Below, in pieces: positions 3,975-5,983 of a stretch of DNA of 5,983 nt. The translations under genes and the position numbers were made by a program. Under the pieces are notes generated by a model. The model did no database searches. It was not told the DNA's origin and saw only the letters and a list, made by a program, of their open reading frames with translations. The stretch is taken from the NCBI GenBank assembly GCA_030150795.1, contig JASLFF010000166.1, forward strand, positions 1-5,983, read 5' to 3'. The number at the start of each line of letters is the position of its first letter. Position 1 is the stretch's first letter. The DNA is from Terriglobales bacterium (GTDB taxonomy: Bacteria > Acidobacteriota > Terriglobia > Terriglobales > Gp1-AA117).

Positions 3975-5813
3975 ATGAACAAACGTAAAGCAATTCCATA
4001 TGCCATCGGGATATTGACTGGCATTATTCTTATGCTCACGCAAACTTTCGCGTTCGCCGCGCCAACGATGATCGCAAGCGGCAGCACCGGCGTTCAACCG
4101 GTTGCGCCTGTTTCCAATCCTTGTCCGCGCTTTAAGGCGGGCAGCATCGTGCACCAGCCGCCGGCGCTGTTCAGCTCAAACGGCGTCCTGAACGTGAGGT
4201 TCTCTTACCAGACCACGACCGATTCCAAGGGCCGCCAACTGTTCTGCTTCATGACGCCCGACGGCACGGAGAACCCAACGCTGCATGTGAAACCGGGCGA
4301 CACGCTGAACGTCACCGTTACGAACAACACGCCGGCATCGCCCGTGGAAGAGCCTTTCAACGCGCCCAATTGCGGTGACACGGCTATGACCGGTTCTTCC
4401 CTCAACATTCATTACCATGGCACCAACACCTCACCCGCCTGCCATGGTGACAACGTAACCAAGACGCTGATTAATTCCGGCACCACGTTCCAATACAGCC
4501 TGGTGTTCCCGACCAATGAACCTCCGGGACTCTATTGGTATCACCCCCACGTTCACGGCATTGCTGAAGCTGCGTTGCTCGGCGGCGGATCGGGAGCGCT
4601 GGTGGTGGACGGAATTGAGAACGTTCAACCGGCAGTTCAGGGACTGCGTCATCGTATCCTGGTGATTCGCGACCAGCCACAGTTGGACGGCATTGGCGAA
4701 GGCCCGGGCAATTGCGGCGTGGATATTCCTTTCCAGGACATTACAGTCAATAATGTTCCTATCGATTCCCACCAGGACCCTGTGACCGGCGCGGTCACGT
4801 TTACGCCCGCAGTCCTGCACATGCAAACCACTGAAACCCAGTTCTGGCGTGTAACTAACAGCACGGCGGACAGCATCCTCGATCTGCAAGTGAAGTATGA
4901 CGGCGTTCCTCAGACGCTGCAGATTGTGGCGATTGATGCGGTGCCGGTTAACTCACAGGATGGGACCCAGCCAGGTCATTTGATTTCGGCCACGGACTAC
5001 CGCCTGCCGGTCGCGGGACGCGTCGAGTTCCTGGTGAAAGCGCCTGCTCCCACCGTGAAGGTGGCCCAGTTCATCACGAACAACATCAACACCGGCCCCC
5101 AGGGCGATTGCGATCCGACACGCACGATCTTCAACATCACGTTGACGGGTTATCCGCAGTCTGACTTCGATGAGCCGGCCACAGACGACTCTCTCCCCAA
5201 CTCTACCGGCTTGATCACCACCCAGCAGCGGTTCGGCGGACTCAGCAGCCTACCGGTTACCGCCACCCGCCACCTGACTTTCAGCGAAGTCCAGCCAACC
5301 CAGTTCTTCATTACCGTCGACGGAGCAACGCCGACGCTCTTTGACAACAACAATCCTCCATCGGTCATTACCACGCAGGGTTCGGTGGAGAAATGGATTG
5401 TCCGCAACATAGCCCAGGAAAACCATGAATGGCATTTCCATCAAATCCACTTCAAGGTGCTCTCTGAGGACAACTATGAGATAAACGGCAATCCATCCAC
5501 GCCGGCCATCATCGGCCAGTTCGCGGACATGGTCGAAGTCCCGTTCTGGGACAACGTGAAGAACCCGAACGGCCCGATTCCTCAGGCCCAGATGCTTATG
5601 GACTTCCGTGGTCCGGACGTTGGAGACTTCGTCTATCACTGCCACATTCTCTCGCATGAGGATTTGGGCATGATGGCGATTATCCGCGTACTGCCAAGCA
5701 GTTCCAAACTCACGACGCCGAAAGACAAGAACGCCCCGGCGACGGCCGAGAAAACTCCCGCCAAACCCGCAACCCAGCCCGGGATGTTTGGCATTGGCGG
5801 AGATCTGGAGTAG
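3975..5813 (+). CDS. Secreted three-domain multicopper oxidase (laccase-like)
   Basis: This 612-residue protein starts with a Sec signal peptide: MNKRK, a hydrophobic core at about 8-26, and cleavage near AFAA at 26-29. All four copper motifs are intact: H146-Y-H148-G; W188-Y-H190-P-H192-V-H194-G; H484-x2-H487-x-H489; and H555-C556-H557-x3-H561-x4-M566. C556, H484, H561 and M566 form the type 1 site. H146, H148, H190, H192, H487, H489, H555 and H557 form the type 2/3 trinuclear cluster. It should oxidise a substrate at the type 1 copper and reduce O2 to water in the periplasm or outside the cell. The Met axial ligand and length fit bacterial laccase or copper-oxidase relatives. No Met-rich insert of the CueO kind is seen, so the substrate is open. 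A Lys/Pro/Ala-rich tail follows domain 3 (about 575-605). It appears monocistronic, with a hairpin 49 nt after the stop. Confidence 0.95.
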   Translation: MNKRKAIPYAIGILTGIILMLTQTFAFAAPTMIASGSTGVQPVAPVSNPCPRFKAGSIVHQPPALFSSNGVLNVRFSYQTTTDSKGRQLFCFMTPDGTENPTLHVKPGDTLNVTVTNNTPASPVEEPFNAPNCGDTAMTGSSLNIHYHGTNTSPACHGDNVTKTLINSGTTFQYSLVFPTNEPPGLYWYHPHVHGIAEAALLGGGSGALVVDGIENVQPAVQGLRHRILVIRDQPQLDGIGEGPGNCGVDIPFQDITVNNVPIDSHQDPVTGAVTFTPAVLHMQTTETQFWRVTNSTADSILDLQVKYDGVPQTLQIVAIDAVPVNSQDGTQPGHLISATDYRLPVAGRVEFLVKAPAPTVKVAQFITNNINTGPQGDCDPTRTIFNITLTGYPQSDFDEPATDDSLPNSTGLITTQQRFGGLSSLPVTATRHLTFSEVQPTQFFITVDGATPTLFDNNNPPSVITTQGSVEKWIVRNIAQENHEWHFHQIHFKVLSEDNYEINGNPSTPAIIGQFADMVEVPFWDNVKNPNGPIPQAQMLMDFRGPDVGDFVYHCHILSHEDLGMMAIIRVLPSSSKLTTPKDKNAPATAEKTPAKPATQPGMFGIGGDLE

Positions 5814-5844
5814 CGCAACCTATGCAACTCGATCACGGGCTGCA

Positions 5845-5983
5845 TTACAGTAGGGACAAGAAAAGCGGCTTCAGATATTTTTCTGGAGCCGCTTTCATCA
5901 CTCGCAGGTCGCCGTCATTGGCAAAGTACGGTTCTTCCTTCTGCTGGATGTTCAGTGGAAGACTACCGTGCTGGTTCCGGAAC
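5845..5983 (-). CDS. C-terminal end of a convergent unknown gene
   Basis: One minus-strand frame is open from the window edge to a TAA at 5847-5845, giving 45 complete codons; the first base at 5983 belongs to a split codon. The peptide has ordinary protein composition, with stretches such as LNIQQKEEPYFANDGDLRV and APEKYLKPLF. The other two minus frames are closed by stops within the first 40 nt. No domain can be recognised from this tail and the start is outside the window. The last codons coincide with the hairpin at 5862-5895. The stop lies 31 nt from the multicopper oxidase stop, so the two genes converge. It could still be a chance open frame. Confidence 0.45.
   Translation of the reverse strand, partial: FRNQHGSLPLNIQQKEEPYFANDGDLRVMKAAPEKYLKPLFLSLL
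5862..5895. terminator. Strong hairpin, probable bidirectional Rho-independent terminator
   Basis: AAAGCGGCTTCAGA and TCTGGAGCCGCTTT form a 14-bp stem with one G-T wobble around a six-base loop (5876-5881). On the minus strand the stem is followed by TTTTCTTGT, a reasonable T tract. On the plus strand only the TTT at the end of the stem is present, so it is a weaker terminator for the oxidase gene, 49 nt after its stop. The hairpin overlaps the last codons of the probable convergent gene. Confidence 0.7.

Noticed and set aside
3745..3978. Plus-strand 77-codon open frame before the oxidase
   Set aside because: No clear ribosome site, unusual composition, and it runs over the oxidase ribosome site and ATG; it cannot be separated from chance.
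3606..4154. Minus-strand open frame of 182 codons across the oxidase leader
   Set aside because: It overlaps the start and signal-peptide region of the oxidase, has no ribosome site or recognisable motif, and looks like low-constraint translation.
4431..4889. Long minus-strand open frames inside the oxidase gene (also 5250-5657)
   Set aside because: They are antisense shadows of a gene with all catalytic motifs intact; none shows a ribosome site or domain.
1..5983. CRISPR array, insertion-sequence ends or a transposase/integrase gene
   Set aside because: No regularly spaced repeats, no terminal inverted repeats around an open frame, and no recombinase motifs were found on either strand.

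Overview
The window is a bacterial chromosomal segment of moderate GC. It reads as a periplasmic copper-redox neighbourhood interrupted by a small module bounded by tRNA sequence. An elongator-type tRNA-Met with encoded CCA, a Tat-exported phosphoesterase and a three-domain multicopper oxidase point to a Gram-negative-type cell. The gene mix would suit Acidobacteriota, but that assignment is an impression and was not tested.

Left part (1-1717, minus strand): a compact operon runs leftwards. It encodes a Tat-signal metallophosphoesterase (749-1717), a secreted single-domain cupredoxin with an amicyanin-like copper loop (363-713) and a DUF2231-like membrane protein cut by the window edge (1-354). 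Gaps are 35 and 8 nt. Upstream lies a perfect 8+2+8 palindrome (1764-1781).

Middle part (1819-3275): a two-gene plus-strand operon encodes an XRE-type helix-turn-helix protein (1916-2626) and a nucleotidyltransferase-fold protein (2610-3188). The genes overlap by 17 nt and are preceded by a perfect 8-7-8 inverted repeat that looks like an autoregulatory operator. The pair has the layout of a toxin-antitoxin or phage-defence module. An intact tRNA-Met(CAT) gene (3199-3275, minus) lies on its right. On its left is a same-orientation, decayed copy of the 3' part of that tRNA (1819-1865), starting at the anticodon stem. This is the geometry left by site-specific integration into a tRNA gene, although no integrase is present.

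Right part (3276-5983): about 700 nt without a convincing gene leads to a complete secreted multicopper oxidase (3975-5813, plus) with all four copper-binding motifs. A strong hairpin (5862-5895) follows. It overlaps the last codons of a probable convergent gene that enters from the right edge (5845-5983, minus).

Functional picture (inference): cupredoxin and multicopper oxidase are both exported copper proteins and could belong to one extracytoplasmic copper or electron-transfer function. The helix-turn-helix/nucleotidyltransferase pair looks like accessory cargo at a tRNA hotspot between them.
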